Source: Alphaproteobacteria bacterium UBA7314
GTDB taxonomy: Bacteria; Pseudomonadota; Alphaproteobacteria; MPNO01; UBA830
Length of the DNA: 64,000 bases
Assembly (NCBI GenBank): GCA_002471575.1
Contig: DKQG01000034.1
Location: 102,571 to 166,570, forward strand
Direction: 5' to 3'
Position numbers and translations under genes: made by a program. The notes beneath the pieces are model-generated. The model was not told where the DNA came from. It did not search any database and saw nothing but the letters and a program-made list of their open reading frames with translations. Each line of letters begins with the position of its first letter. The stretch's first letter is position 1. Of this stretch, positions 6,183 to 15,391 are shown piece after piece.

Positions 6183-8228
6183 TTATGCGGGTTCGTGTCC
6201 TGCTTTCATTACTTCGCGCACATCCGCCAGCGCGCCGCAGCCGCGGCAGATGGTTTCCTCGATCTCGAAATTTGGTCCGTCGCCTCCATAGCGGAGCGCG
6301 ATCAACGGACCGGCATGCCTGAGCGGCCGCCTAACGAGACCAAAGCCTTCGGTGCTGCCGCAGGTGGCGCAGGGCGCGCCGGTTCGCGTTTCTTTGGTTT
6401 CCGCCCAGCGTTTGCGCGCTTTGCGGATCGCGCGTCTCCGTGCGGCCGTGTCGGAGTCGTCCACATTACCCGCGTTATCGATCACGACGCCATAAAGCCG
6501 CTCCGCTTCGCCGCGTGAAACAGTTCCGGCGGCGATATCGTCACCGATGCGGGTCGGTGTCCGGTCCAGCGGATCGCCAAAGCCGCCGCCGCCGGCCGCC
6601 CAGAAGCCGTATACATCGCCTTTGCGGATTACCTCGTCTGCTTTGGACGGTAGCCAGTGCAGTGTGCCGCCTAGCGCCCGAATGTCCGGTGCTTTGCCGG
6701 TATTTTGCTTCAGTACGGCGGGGTCGGCTTCGCGGACGACGGCGGACTGCGATCCTGCGCCGGGATAGCCACCGTCGATGCCGTGCGCGTTGGTCTGTTC
6801 CGTGCCAGCAGTATTCGTCAGCTTGAGCGCGATTTCATCGACGCCATGCGGCGTCAGCGCCACTTCGCTGGTAGCGCCGCCGCGAAATTTTCCGGCGCCC
6901 GCCGAATCTGTCATCCGCCGTCGATAGAGATAGCGGATCGGGAATTTCCATTCCGCACCCTCGATGTTGCCCATGCTTCCGGCATACGACGTCACCGTGC
7001 CCGCGTGATGAAACCCGTCGGCGAAGGAGCGGCCCGCCGCGCCGGAACCACGATGGTCCGACAGCAGCCCGCCGGTCCGGCGTCCGTCCGGTAATTCAGC
7101 GAACAGGTTGTTGCAATTGCTTGAGGAATTCCACGACGGGCAGGTGCGGTCGCGAAATTCGTCGGACGCGTTGAACATGTTTGCAACTGCCTGGGTGGCG
7201 GCGACCGTGACCAGCCAGCGGAACCCGACGGTGGAGATGCTGACCGGTGCGGGGTAGGCCGCATTCACGACGCTGCCTTCCGGGGCGACGACCTCGATGC
7301 AGCGTTTGAGCCCGTCGTTCCAGTCGATGTCGCCCTGGCAGAGAAAACTGTACAGCGGCACCGCGGACCCGGCGACGGTGGCGGGCAGGGTGCTGTTCAC
7401 CGCGGCGTCTACCTGAACGGACGTGCCGGTGTAGTCGAAGCGCAGCGTGTCGCCTTCGCAGATCAGCTTCAGCGCGACGCGGCAGATGCGTTCGTCGCCG
7501 ACGCGTACGCCGTCCATATAGGCTTCGCCCGTCCATTCTCCGTCGGGCAGGCGGTGGACGAAATCCCGAACCTGGCGTTCTGCGAGGTCGATCGATCGGC
7601 TCATGACGTCGGCGACAAGACCCTCGCCGCGCTCGTCCAACAAGTCGTTCAGCCGGTCGCGCGTAACATTAATGGCGCCGATCTGCGCCCGGAGATCCAG
7701 CGCCACCGCGTCGGGCAGGCGCGAATTGTTGACGAAGGCCTGCTCGTTCTCGACCACTACCTCGCCGCGATCGACAATTTTCATGAAAAACCGCGGCGGG
7801 TCGTCTTCCAGGGTGCGCGCGTTGATGCAGAAGCTGCCGGCATCGCAGCCGCCGACATCCGGATGGTGCAGCACATTGCCGATCCACATAAATATGTCTC
7901 CGTTACGGAACAGAGGGCTTGCGACGACAACGTCGTTCTGGTGCAGCGCGCCCAGAAATGGGTCGTTGGTCATGAAGATATCGCCGTCCTCGATACTCTC
8001 CCCGCCGTCGATGATGGAGGAGAGCGCATCGCCCATCGTCGTAACGTGAACCAGACTGCCAATACCCGCCGTGACCAGCTCGGCATCGCGCGTAAACAGT
8101 CCCACATTGAAGTCGTTGCCCTCCACTACGATCGGAGAAGCGGAAATGGTCTTGATTGCGATGCCCTGTTCGTCATTGATCTGCCACAACCGGTGTTTGA
8201 CGATTTCGAAGGTTACGGGGTCGGTCAT
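6183..8228 (-). CDS. Hydantoinase/oxoprolinase subunit B with zinc-ribbon-like tail
   Basis: This 681-residue protein is a HyuB-type subunit, which with HyuA uses ATP to open cyclic amides such as hydantoins, 5-oxoproline or lactams. The start MTDPVTFEIVKHRLW and the internal GDIFMTNDPFLGALHQNDVV are family hallmarks, as is GGGGFGDPLDRTP near residue 565. The family usually ends soon after; here about 100 extra residues follow, with CATC at about 620-623 and CRGC at about 661-664, a pattern like a zinc ribbon. The ATG overlaps the hyuA stop (ATGA), so translation is coupled. The substrate is unknown. Confidence 0.9.
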   Translation of the reverse strand: MTDPVTFEIVKHRLWQINDEQGIAIKTISASPIVVEGNDFNVGLFTRDAELVTAGIGSLVHVTTMGDALSSIIDGGESIEDGDIFMTNDPFLGALHQNDVVVASPLFRNGDIFMWIGNVLHHPDVGGCDAGSFCINARTLEDDPPRFFMKIVDRGEVVVENEQAFVNNSRLPDAVALDLRAQIGAINVTRDRLNDLLDERGEGLVADVMSRSIDLAERQVRDFVHRLPDGEWTGEAYMDGVRVGDERICRVALKLICEGDTLRFDYTGTSVQVDAAVNSTLPATVAGSAVPLYSFLCQGDIDWNDGLKRCIEVVAPEGSVVNAAYPAPVSISTVGFRWLVTVAATQAVANMFNASDEFRDRTCPSWNSSSNCNNLFAELPDGRRTGGLLSDHRGSGAAGRSFADGFHHAGTVTSYAGSMGNIEGAEWKFPIRYLYRRRMTDSAGAGKFRGGATSEVALTPHGVDEIALKLTNTAGTEQTNAHGIDGGYPGAGSQSAVVREADPAVLKQNTGKAPDIRALGGTLHWLPSKADEVIRKGDVYGFWAAGGGGFGDPLDRTPTRIGDDIAAGTVSRGEAERLYGVVIDNAGNVDDSDTAARRRAIRKARKRWAETKETRTGAPCATCGSTEGFGLVRRPLRHAGPLIALRYGGDGPNFEIEETICRGCGALADVREVMKAGHEPA

Positions 8229-10342
8229 GGCGCTGCCCCCAGCCCGATCGAGATGTTGCCAAAATCGTCCATTTCGGCGCTGCAGCCCGGTGGAATCCAG
8301 ACGGTCGTGGTATCGCGTTCGACGATTGCAGGACCGGCGATCGCCGCGCCCGGCGCAATCGTGCGAAAATCGACGATCGCGCAGTCGACAAAGCCGGTTT
8401 CCCGCAGATAGACCTGCCTCGTCGAAGTCGCATCGGGGGTGGAATAGGCGGAATCGACAGCTGCCAGGACGGGCCGGGTCGTTGGGCGCGTCGCTTCCAC
8501 CCGGAAACTTATGAGCTCCATCGGCGTGCCGGCGCGCGTCGTACCCGACCCGAACCGGCGTTCGTAATGGATTTCGAAATCGCGCTGCAGTTTTTCGAGG
8601 TCTTCGGTCTCCAGATTACTGCGCGGCCAGTCCAGCGTGACCTCGTTCATCTGACCCTGGTAGCGCAGTTCTATCCGGTGGCGGTACTGGCACGATCCGG
8701 CATCGAAGCCAGCATCCGTCATGTCGGCGCGCGCCAGTCCTCCCAGCTCGGCGAAATTGCGGTTGATGACCGGTAGGGCGTCGCGTCCCAGCGCGACTGG
8801 CTCGGAGCGCGAATGGCTGTAGCTTATATTCGCGATCGCGACGCCGAGGGCGGAAAACACTGGGCCGGCATAAGGCAGTATCAGCTGACCGATACCGAGC
8901 TGCCGGGCGAAGTCGGCGCAATGCGCGCCGGTGGCGCCGCCATAGGCATACAGGGCGAATTCCGCCGGATCATGGCCGCTTTCGATGGACACCTTCCGTA
9001 TGAGATTCGCCATCCTTGCGTTGACGATGTCAAGGATACCCGCAGCCGCGTCGTGCAGCTTCATGTTGAGCGGTTTCGCGATCCGGTCGTTGACCGCGCG
9101 CGCCGCGAGGTCTGCATCCAGCCGGTAATTGCCACCGAAGAAGTTTTCAGGGTCGATGAACCCGCTGACGACAAGGGCGTCCGTTACGGTCGGTTCCCTG
9201 CCGCCGTGGTCATAGGCGGCGGGGCCGGGATCAGCGCCCGCGCTTTGCGGCCCGACCTGAAGACGGTACCCGTCGGTCCAGGCGATGCTGCCGCCGCCGG
9301 CGCCGATGGTGACCAGCTTGACCGCCGGGAGGCTGACCGGCAGGCCCTGATCGAGAAATGGCTGCGGGTCTTCTTCTAGCGTGTCGCCGTCGATCAGTCC
9401 GACATCGAAGCTGGTGCCCCCCATGTCCGCTGTGATGATTTTGTCGTGTCCCAGCTTATCGCCGAGAAAACGCGCGGCGACCAGCCCCGCGACCGGACCG
9501 GAATTGACCACCGACACTGCCCGGCGGCCCATATCCGCGGCGCGCGCGGCGCCGCCGGTCGAAGTGACAACCTGCACCGGATGCGCCAGCCCGTCGGCGG
9601 TCAGCCCGGTATCGAGATCGCGGATGTATTTCTCGGTGACTGGCCCGATATAAGCGTTGACGACGGTCGTGACTGCGCGTTCGAATTCCCCCATGCGGGG
9701 CGCGATTTCGTGCGACAGGCTGACCGGCATCCGGGGCGCAACTTCCCCGATCAGTGTGGCTATCTGCTTTTCGTGTTCCGGGTTTCGGAATGCCCATAGC
9801 AGGCATACGGCAAGGCTTTCGGCTCCAGCTTCAATCAATTCTTCGATACCTGCGCGTGCCGAAATACGGTTAAGCGGGATGACGATCTGACCCGCCGCGT
9901 CGATCCGTTCCGGCAAGCCTCGGACCATGTCGCGCGGGACCAGCGGCGCCGGCGGTTCGGTGTGAAGGAAATCCATTGCCTGGCTTTGCGGCAGACCGCC
10001 GACACGACTGATTGGGCCGCGCCCGATGGCCAGCGTGTCCTCGAAGCCGGCGGTGAAAAGGACCCCGACTTTTGCCCCTCGCCGAGTGATTAACGCATTG
10101 GTCGAGACCGTGGTGCCATGAGCGAACACACCGGTTTGGGACAGGATTTCGGGGACCGAGGTGTTGAGTGCGGTGGCTGCTCGCGACAATACGTCGAACA
10201 CGCCTTGCTCGGGCGCGTTCGGCGTGGAGAGAACTTTGTTTGTGCGGATAACACCGTTCTCATCGATCATGACGAGATCGGTAAACGTACCACCGGTGTC
10301 TACGCCGATATTAGAGAAACGGGGGGGTGATGGGTGTGTCAC
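8225..10342 (-). CDS. Hydantoinase/oxoprolinase subunit A
   Basis: This 705-residue HyuA subunit carries the ATPase fold: GVDTGGTFTDLVMIDENG at the N-terminus is the phosphate-binding loop, ADMGGTSFDVGLI in the middle is the second one, and GAGGGSIAW follows, all typical of the N-methylhydantoinase A/oxoprolinase family. Length is normal. The start is GTG at 10342, preceded by GGAG at workable distance. It lies 24 bases after the SDR stop and overlaps hyuB by four bases. Together HyuA and HyuB should form the ATP-dependent ring-opening enzyme in the cytoplasm; closest known relatives act on hydantoins, 5-oxoproline or caprolactam. Confidence 0.92.
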   Translation of the reverse strand: MTHPSPPRFSNIGVDTGGTFTDLVMIDENGVIRTNKVLSTPNAPEQGVFDVLSRAATALNTSVPEILSQTGVFAHGTTVSTNALITRRGAKVGVLFTAGFEDTLAIGRGPISRVGGLPQSQAMDFLHTEPPAPLVPRDMVRGLPERIDAAGQIVIPLNRISARAGIEELIEAGAESLAVCLLWAFRNPEHEKQIATLIGEVAPRMPVSLSHEIAPRMGEFERAVTTVVNAYIGPVTEKYIRDLDTGLTADGLAHPVQVVTSTGGAARAADMGRRAVSVVNSGPVAGLVAARFLGDKLGHDKIITADMGGTSFDVGLIDGDTLEEDPQPFLDQGLPVSLPAVKLVTIGAGGGSIAWTDGYRLQVGPQSAGADPGPAAYDHGGREPTVTDALVVSGFIDPENFFGGNYRLDADLAARAVNDRIAKPLNMKLHDAAAGILDIVNARMANLIRKVSIESGHDPAEFALYAYGGATGAHCADFARQLGIGQLILPYAGPVFSALGVAIANISYSHSRSEPVALGRDALPVINRNFAELGGLARADMTDAGFDAGSCQYRHRIELRYQGQMNEVTLDWPRSNLETEDLEKLQRDFEIHYERRFGSGTTRAGTPMELISFRVEATRPTTRPVLAAVDSAYSTPDATSTRQVYLRETGFVDCAIVDFRTIAPGAAIAGPAIVERDTTTVWIPPGCSAEMDDFGNISIGLGAAP

Positions 10343-10366
10343 ACGCGGCGCTCCATTCGGCTCGCG

Positions 10367-11140
10367 TCAGTGCATGTGCTGCCCGCCATCGACATTCAGC
10401 GTCTGCCCGGAAATAAAGCTGGCGCCCGGCGACAAAAGGAACATCACCACACCGCAGAGATCCTCCGGATACTGATGCCGCTGAATGCAGCGGTCGGACG
10501 GCGGGGCGTTGTTCTTGGCGTAATCGCCCGACGAGGATACCTGTGTGTCGGACAGGGTAAAGCCGGGCGTGATCGCGTTGACGGTGATGTTGTCCGGTCC
10601 GATTTCGCGAGCCAGCGACCGGGTCAGTCCGATGACGCCGGCCTTGGAGGTCGAGTAATGCAGTCTGTTGGGAGTGCCGTTCCAGAACCGGCCGGACGAG
10701 ATATTTATAATCGCGCCGCCGCCGTTTTCCCTCATCTGCGGGTAGACCGCTTTAGAGCATAAAAATACGCCACGCATGTTAACCTCCTGTACCCGGTCCC
10801 ACTCATCGACCGGGATAAGGTGCCAGTCGCGGCGTTCCAGCACGCTCATCAGAGATGCATTGTTGACCAGCCCATCAATACGCCCGAATGCCTCCACCGT
10901 CTTCACCGCCATTTCCTGAGTGGCCGTTTCGTCGGAAACATCCGTCGTTGCGGCAATCGCGTCGCCGCCTGCATCCCGGATTTCGGCAACTGTGTCGGCA
11001 TTGGCGGCATCGTCGATGTCGGCGGCCACAACCTTGCAACCAGCCTTGGCCAGTTCACGGCAATAAACTCGCCCGATGCCTTTGCCCCCCCCTGTGACGA
11101 TGACGACCTTGCCCTCGATGCTCAGCATGTATTCTGACAT
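10367..11140 (-). CDS. Short-chain dehydrogenase/reductase (SDR)
   Basis: This 257-residue classical SDR has the NAD(P)-binding TGGGKGIG motif near residue 17, the NNAS motif (VNNASLMS), the catalytic Ser in INISSGR and the Tyr/Lys pair in YSTSK. The C-terminus FISGQTLNVDGGQ is the standard end of the family. An Asp after the second strand (AADIDDAAN) favours NAD over NADP. A GGAGG lies before the ATG at 11140. It is the first gene of the SDR-hyuA-hyuB operon and probably oxidises or reduces an alcohol intermediate of the same pathway, which is inference. Confidence 0.92.
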   Translation of the reverse strand: MSEYMLSIEGKVVIVTGGGKGIGRVYCRELAKAGCKVVAADIDDAANADTVAEIRDAGGDAIAATTDVSDETATQEMAVKTVEAFGRIDGLVNNASLMSVLERRDWHLIPVDEWDRVQEVNMRGVFLCSKAVYPQMRENGGGAIINISSGRFWNGTPNRLHYSTSKAGVIGLTRSLAREIGPDNITVNAITPGFTLSDTQVSSSGDYAKNNAPPSDRCIQRHQYPEDLCGVVMFLLSPGASFISGQTLNVDGGQHMH

Positions 11141-11194
11141 GATGTGTATCCTCCGTATCCCTATCGCGCCCTGTTTTTCGGGAGATTTCTATTA

Positions 11195-11204
11195 ACCGAT
11201 CGGT
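11195..11204. promoter_or_regulatory. 10-bp palindrome upstream of the SDR-hyu operon
   Basis: ACCGATCGGT is a perfect palindrome in the 129-base gap between the GST stop and the SDR start, about 55 bases before the SDR ATG on the minus strand. The position suits an operator for a TetR- or similar-type repressor. No regulator gene is adjacent, and a 10-bp palindrome can occur by chance, so this is only a candidate. Confidence 0.25.
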
Positions 11205-11269
11205 GCCTATGTATCCCCAAAATTACGCTGAATTGGGATGGTGGTCAAAGTGTGGGCCCGCGTATGTGG

Positions 11270-11914
11270 TCAGGCCGCCCGTTTGAACTCCTCGATCGTG
11301 TCCCGCTCAAATGTCAGTAGCTTCTTCACGCTGTCGCGCGTCTGCATACGATCGAAATATACTGCGACGTTGGGGAAACGGTCCAGGTTCAGCTTGAACT
11401 GGGTGTACCGCCGGATGGCCCAGAACATATAGGCATCAGGGGCCGTGTAATCGCCCATAAGGTAGTCGCTGCCGTCGAGGATTTCGTCGGCCATCCCGAA
11501 GGTCTCGTATAGGTATTCGGTGGCGAGTTCGATGACGTTGTCGGCGGTGCCGTCCACGTCGCAGACCTTCGGTGGAGCGTTGATACGGCTAAGATAGGGG
11601 TGAATGCCGCCCGACACCCACGACAAAAGCGAGATCGCCTGCGCCTGTCCCCAAGCATCGTCAGGCATCAGTTTCGCGTCTGGGAATGTTCTGGCCATCC
11701 AGAGGTGGAGGGCTGCGGTTTCAGTCAGACGTTCACCGTCGACAAGCAGCATCGGCACTTTGTGCTTCGGGTTGATCTTGCGGTACTCGGGAGACAGATG
11801 TTCGCCTGCGCGGAAGTTCAGGGCATGCACTTCGAAATCGGCGCCGGCCTCCGTCAGGTTTATGTAGGGAGCCATCGCGCAGGTTACGGGGGAATAGAAG
11901 AGTTCAATCTTCAT
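11270..11914 (-). CDS. Glutathione S-transferase family protein
   Basis: This 214-residue protein has the two-domain GST layout. The N-terminal thioredoxin-like domain includes FYSPVTCAMAPYINLTEAG (a Ser/Cys active-site region of the beta class) and the cis-Pro and gamma-glutamyl binding segment HKVPMLLVDGERLTETAAL. The all-helical C-terminal domain contains YLMGDYTAPDAYMFWAI, the usual N-capping box region. The ATG follows GAGGA. It starts nine bases after the second hyuB stop and so belongs to that transcript. It may isomerise, dehalogenate or conjugate a pathway compound; the sequence does not tell. Confidence 0.9.
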   Translation of the reverse strand: MKIELFYSPVTCAMAPYINLTEAGADFEVHALNFRAGEHLSPEYRKINPKHKVPMLLVDGERLTETAALHLWMARTFPDAKLMPDDAWGQAQAISLLSWVSGGIHPYLSRINAPPKVCDVDGTADNVIELATEYLYETFGMADEILDGSDYLMGDYTAPDAYMFWAIRRYTQFKLNLDRFPNVAVYFDRMQTRDSVKKLLTFERDTIEEFKRAA

Positions 11915-11923
11915 AGGGTGTCC

Positions 11924-13585
11924 TCAGATGTCGGCGTTGTAAATTTTCCGTGCGGCTTCCAGTGTTACATACCCTTCCGCTACATCCGATACCAGCGCGG
12001 CCGGATTGCGTTCCGACGGCGCGCCGTAGCCGCCGCCGCCCGCGGTCTGCAGGCTGAACCGGGTGCCAGGAGGAAAGGTCTCGCGGAATGACGACGGGTA
12101 TTGCTTTTCCTGCGGTGTATCCGGTGACAACAAGAACCGGCTATGGGCTCCGCTGTGTCCGCCCGCGAGCCCGCTGGGGGCGATCCGGGCGCGGTCTGAT
12201 CGATAGACAACGCTGGCATTATCCAGCAGTTCGTAGTCGCGACGAAAGGCGAGCCCGCCGCGGGATTGCCCAGCGCCACCGCTGTCGGGCACTGGTTCGT
12301 AACGGGTTATGCGGCAGGGGAACTCGGATTCGATGATTTCCAGCGGTGTTGCATAGAGATTGGCGAGATGTGTTGTCACCCCCGTCGCGCCGTCATGGTC
12401 TTTCCCCGCACCGTATGCGGAACCGAATATTTCGTACTGATTGCCGCGCTTGGGACCTGCTTTTTCCCAGGCGACGACGATGCTACCCCCGCTACCACCC
12501 GCATTGGCGATGGCACGTCCTGGTACGAACGGATCGAGCGCCTGAAGGATCACATCAACCAGTTTGTGGCAGGTTTTCATATAAGAAGAACACGGTGCCG
12601 GCGGTTCTGGGTTAAGGATGGTCCGCGCGCCGAACTTGAACGACACCACGTCACGGGCTGCATCTGAATAGGGAATCGACGGGTCGAGAAAGCCGATGAG
12701 GCTGTAGAATACGCAGGCTTCGACCATGGCCAGACGCAGGTTGGCAGGCCCGCGGGTCTGCGGCGCCGACCCGCTGAAATCGCAATGAACTCGTCCGCCT
12801 TCTACACCGATACGAACCCGGAGCTTAACTGGTTCCGGCCCCACACCGTCGCCGTCCAGAAATCCTTCCGATTCATACTCGCCATTCGGAAGGCCCTCTA
12901 TGGCGGTGTGGAATCGACGGTCGGACGCAGCGATCACGGCATCCATGGCGGTGACGAAGGTGGCGGCACCGAACCGGTCACACAACCGCTGGATACCGTC
13001 CCGACCGATACCGGTGACGCCAATCTGTGCATGCATGTCGCCCAGTACCAGATCGGCTGCGCGTGAATTGCTAGCGATCAGCCGCTCAAGGTCTAATTTG
13101 GGTATACCGGCCTCGACGATCTTGACCGGCGGCAGCAGCAACCCCTCGTGGAACAGTTCGGTCGCTTGGCCCCAGGTGCTGCCGGGAACGGCGCCGCCCA
13201 TATCCGCCTTATGCGCAATGGATGCTGTGAAGGCGACCAGTGAGCCATCCCGAAATACCGGTGTTACCAGTGCCATGTCCGGCACATGCGGCAGATTTCC
13301 CTCGTATGGATGGTTACAGACCAGCGTATCGCCGTCGTCCAGGCCGTCTTCGCCGTACAATTCCAGTATCCGCTGGATCATGTGAAAATAGACTGGTCCG
13401 TGAAAAAACATCGGCGGCGCGACTGCCAGCCGTCCCTGTCGGTCGGTGACGACGCAACTGAAATCGCGGGATTCCCGGACGATGGTAGAATAGCCTGACC
13501 GGTAGAACCGGTAATCCATTTCCTCCATTAGGCTGGATACGCGGTTTCGCACGATTTGGACAGTCACAGGATCGGGACGGGGCAT
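11924..13585 (-). CDS. Second hydantoinase/oxoprolinase subunit B, no adjacent A subunit
   Basis: This 553-residue HyuB paralogue begins MPRPDPVTVQIVRNRV, carries GDTLVCNHPYEGNLPHVPD and ends near GGGGYGAPSERNP and VSDVAEGYVTLEAARKIY, all standard for the family and without the zinc-ribbon tail of its paralogue at 6183-8228. No hyuA lies immediately beside it; the only visible A subunit is at 8225-10342. It may share that A subunit or act with one encoded elsewhere. It is the first gene of the minus-strand block, diverging from ettA across a 110-base gap in which promoters for both must lie. The ribosome site is weak. Confidence 0.88.
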   Translation of the reverse strand: MPRPDPVTVQIVRNRVSSLMEEMDYRFYRSGYSTIVRESRDFSCVVTDRQGRLAVAPPMFFHGPVYFHMIQRILELYGEDGLDDGDTLVCNHPYEGNLPHVPDMALVTPVFRDGSLVAFTASIAHKADMGGAVPGSTWGQATELFHEGLLLPPVKIVEAGIPKLDLERLIASNSRAADLVLGDMHAQIGVTGIGRDGIQRLCDRFGAATFVTAMDAVIAASDRRFHTAIEGLPNGEYESEGFLDGDGVGPEPVKLRVRIGVEGGRVHCDFSGSAPQTRGPANLRLAMVEACVFYSLIGFLDPSIPYSDAARDVVSFKFGARTILNPEPPAPCSSYMKTCHKLVDVILQALDPFVPGRAIANAGGSGGSIVVAWEKAGPKRGNQYEIFGSAYGAGKDHDGATGVTTHLANLYATPLEIIESEFPCRITRYEPVPDSGGAGQSRGGLAFRRDYELLDNASVVYRSDRARIAPSGLAGGHSGAHSRFLLSPDTPQEKQYPSSFRETFPPGTRFSLQTAGGGGYGAPSERNPAALVSDVAEGYVTLEAARKIYNADI

Positions 13586-13695
13586 CGCCGTATTTTAGGC
13601 GGGGAGAAGAGAGTAAACCAGCACTGGAAAACCGCGACGAGGGGAGTTAACAAGGGCGCGCAATTCCGAATACACCCTCAGGAGACCCCAGCGCC

Positions 13696-15378
13696 ATGGC
13701 GTCCTACCAGTATGTCTACACCATGCGGAACCTCACAAAGAATTTCCCGGGAGGCCGCGAGGTTCTAAAGGATGTAACACTCGCCTTTCTGCCGGGGGCC
13801 AAGATCGGCGTACTGGGTGTTAACGGTGCCGGTAAATCGACCCTGATGAAAATCATGGCGGGCGAGGACACGGAATTCAACGGCGATGCCTCGGCGGCAG
13901 AGGCGGCCGAGGTCGGTATCTTCAAGCAGGAACCGGATCTCAATCCCGACAAGGATGTCTACGGCAACGTGCTCGAGGGGATGGCCGAAACCCACGCATT
14001 GCTCCAGGAATTCGAAGAGATCAGCGCTAAGTTCGCTGAACCGATGGATGAGGACGAAATGACCACCCTGATAGAGAAACAGGGCGAGCTGCAGGAAAAG
14101 ATCGATGCTGCCGGTGGCTGGGATCTGGAGCGAAAGCTGGAAATTGCCATGGACGCGCTGCGTTGCCCGCCCAAGGATACAGATGTCAGCAAGCTTTCGG
14201 GCGGGGAGCGCCGCAGGGTCGCGCTGTGTCGGCTACTGCTACGTCAGCCCGACCTGCTGTTACTTGACGAACCGACCAACCATCTGGACGCCGAGTCCGT
14301 CGCGTGGCTGGAACACCACCTAGAAGATTACGAGGGTACCGTCGTGGCGGTCACCCATGACAGGTATTTCCTCGACAACGTCGCGGGCTGGATACTGGAA
14401 CTAGACCGTGGGCGTGGCATTCCGTTTGAAGGGAACTATTCCGGCTGGCTGGAACAGAAGCAGAAGCGACTTGCCCTCGAGGAAAAAGCCGAGAAAGCGC
14501 GTCAGAAAACCGTGGCACGCGAACGCGAATGGATACAGGCTTCTCCTCGGGCGCGGCAGGCCAAAAACCAGGCACGTATCACAGCCTACGAGACGTTGCT
14601 CGCGGAGGCCAAGGACCGAACGCCGGACTCGGCCCAGATCATCATTCCACCCGGACCACGGCTGGGCGATCTGGTTATCGAGGCTAGGGGACTGAACAAG
14701 GGGTTCGAGGACCGGTTGTTGATCGAAGGTCTCGACTTCAAGATTCCGCCCGGCGCCATTGTCGGCATCATCGGCGCCAACGGTGCCGGTAAGACGACAC
14801 TTTTCCGCATGATCACGGGCGAGGAAAAGCCCGATTTCGGAACGTTGCGTCTCGGCGATACCGTTGAACTGGGATATGTCGACCAGAGTCGTGATGCGCT
14901 GGCCGACGACAAGACCGTTTGGGAGGAAATCTCCAACGGCGAGGATATCGTCCATCTCGGCGACAAGCAGATGCAGAGCCGGGCATATTGTGGAGCCTTT
15001 AATTTCCGGGGGCCGGATCAGCAGAAGAAGGTCGGCCAGCTGTCGGGGGGCGAACGTAACAGAGTGCATCTGGCGAAGATGCTGAAATCCCAGGCTAACG
15101 TGCTGTTGCTCGACGAACCGACCAACGACCTGGATGTCGATACCCTGCGCGCACTGGAAGACGCGCTGTTGAATTTTGCGGGCTGTGTGATGGTCATAAG
15201 CCATGACCGGTGGTTTCTCGACCGCATTTGCACGCACATTATAGCCTTCGAGGGTGACAGCCAGGTCACCTGGTTTGAAGGCAATTACGATGATTACGAG
15301 GAAGACCGCAAGCGGCGATTGGGTGATGACGCGGCGAATCCGCGTCGCATCAAGTACAAGCCGCTGGTACGCAGCTGA
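13696..15378 (+). CDS. ettA: Energy-dependent translational throttle protein EttA
   Basis: This 560-residue ABC-F ATPase binds the ribosomal E site and gates the first steps of elongation according to the ATP/ADP ratio. Two ABC cassettes are clear: Walker A GVNGAGKST at 41-49 with signature LSGGERRR at 167-174, then GANGAGKTT at about 361-369 with signature LSGGERNR. The linker between them holds the ERKAEKARQKT-like charged helix of ABC-F proteins, and the N-terminus QYVYTMRNLTK is the EttA-specific start. There are no membrane segments, as expected. AGGAGA precedes the ATG. It stands alone, facing mlaC tail to tail with only 13 bases between. Confidence 0.96.
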   Translation: MASYQYVYTMRNLTKNFPGGREVLKDVTLAFLPGAKIGVLGVNGAGKSTLMKIMAGEDTEFNGDASAAEAAEVGIFKQEPDLNPDKDVYGNVLEGMAETHALLQEFEEISAKFAEPMDEDEMTTLIEKQGELQEKIDAAGGWDLERKLEIAMDALRCPPKDTDVSKLSGGERRRVALCRLLLRQPDLLLLDEPTNHLDAESVAWLEHHLEDYEGTVVAVTHDRYFLDNVAGWILELDRGRGIPFEGNYSGWLEQKQKRLALEEKAEKARQKTVAREREWIQASPRARQAKNQARITAYETLLAEAKDRTPDSAQIIIPPGPRLGDLVIEARGLNKGFEDRLLIEGLDFKIPPGAIVGIIGANGAGKTTLFRMITGEEKPDFGTLRLGDTVELGYVDQSRDALADDKTVWEEISNGEDIVHLGDKQMQSRAYCGAFNFRGPDQQKKVGQLSGGERNRVHLAKMLKSQANVLLLDEPTNDLDVDTLRALEDALLNFAGCVMVISHDRWFLDRICTHIIAFEGDSQVTWFEGNYDDYEEDRKRRLGDDAANPRRIKYKPLVRS

Positions 15379-15391
15379 TGTAGAGCAGAAT

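Noticed and set aside
14401..15237. A 278-codon minus-strand frame
   Set aside because: It is the antisense shadow of ettA, whose two ABC cassettes are unmistakable.
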